From positions 1 through 64,000 of the forward strand of contig JAFQLS010000002.1 in assembly GCA_017396555.1 (NCBI GenBank): DNA of 64,000 nucleotides, read 5' to 3'. This DNA is from Lachnospiraceae bacterium (GTDB taxonomy: Bacteria > Bacillota > Clostridia > Lachnospirales > Lachnospiraceae). Shown here in pieces: positions 63,944 to 64,000 of this stretch; position 1 is the first letter of the stretch; each line of letters opens with the position of its first letter. Below the pieces are notes generated by a model, which was not told where the DNA came from, did no database searches, and saw nothing but the letters and a program-made list of their open reading frames with translations. A program made the position numbers and the translations under genes.

Positions 63944-64000
63944 TTACAAGACAATTGTTCCCCCACCCATAACATAATCTCCATCGTATAATACTAATGA
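63944..64000 (-). CDS. mnmA: C-terminal tail of tRNA 2-thiouridylase (partial)
   Basis: The last 18 codons before a stop at 63944-63946 read SLVLYDGDYVMGGGTIVL. This closely matches the conserved C-terminal AVFYDGDxxLGGGxI of MnmA/TrmU, which thiolates U34 of Lys, Glu and Gln tRNAs. Only the tail lies in the window, so the identity rests on this motif. Confidence 0.7.
   Translation of the reverse strand, partial: SLVLYDGDYVMGGGTIVL

Overview
The window is AT-rich and reads as a chromosomal segment of a Gram-positive anaerobe of the Clostridia, most likely a motile member of the Lachnospiraceae. The grounds are the low GC, strong GGAGG-type ribosome sites, a rubrerythrin, a giant 2-hydroxyacyl-CoA-dehydratase-activase-like protein, a GerW/YtfJ homologue, chemotaxis and c-di-GMP proteins (CheV, PilZ, GGDEF/EAL), and the gene order gap-pgk-tpi ... 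gpmI ... eno-secG-rnr-smpB-ssrA. No rRNA, tRNA, CRISPR array or intact insertion sequence was seen. The family assignment is inference.

Layout. 1-7900 (minus strand): an Agr-like cell-signalling locus. A GHKL sensor kinase and a LytTR regulator are followed by a tightly coupled operon: a 23-codon peptide, two lipoproteins, then ABC permease, ATPase and permease. A second, truncated small ORF lies at the window edge. Both downstream promoters carry a 21-bp-periodic direct repeat just upstream of the -35 box, the expected geometry of a LytTR operator. 7956-17767 (minus): split B12-dependent methionine synthase, a 45-residue membrane protein, a GerW-like protein, hypothetical proteins, a diaminopimelate-decarboxylase-like enzyme, a rhomboid-like membrane protein and a CPA2 antiporter. 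17941-22185 (plus): a giant two-ATPase activase-like protein. 22234-34098: ung, hisF, hisH, an acidic membrane protein, CheV, a lipoprotein, a two-component pair, a transglutaminase, a ComEC-type MBL hydrolase, a PilZ protein and an M14 carboxypeptidase.

34158-37446 (plus): a probable yybP-ykoY (manganese) riboswitch with two tandem terminators and one alternative hairpin that excludes both, upstream of a MacB/FtsX-type ABC system. 37521-39397: a PadR-DUF1700-DUF4097 operon whose promoter contains a palindromic operator. 39477-44445: rubrerythrin, a large hypothetical protein, a DUF6033 protein and a leucine-rich-repeat transglutaminase lipoprotein. 44801-45263: tmRNA gene with its own promoter and terminator. 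45299-60465 (minus): Rpn-family nuclease, patatin, smpB, rnr, secG, eno, a CapA-like protein, gpmI, a TIR-domain membrane protein, a TPR membrane protein, tpi, pgk and gap. 60660-63866: a PHP phosphatase, then a Cache-only membrane sensor beside a GGDEF-EAL protein that lacks a sensor. The window ends in the 3' tail of what looks like mnmA.

The strongest candidates for new biology are the LytTR-controlled peptide/lipoprotein/ABC operon, the three-hairpin riboswitch controlling an unexpected transporter class, and the TIR-DUF6273 protein placed between glycolytic genes.
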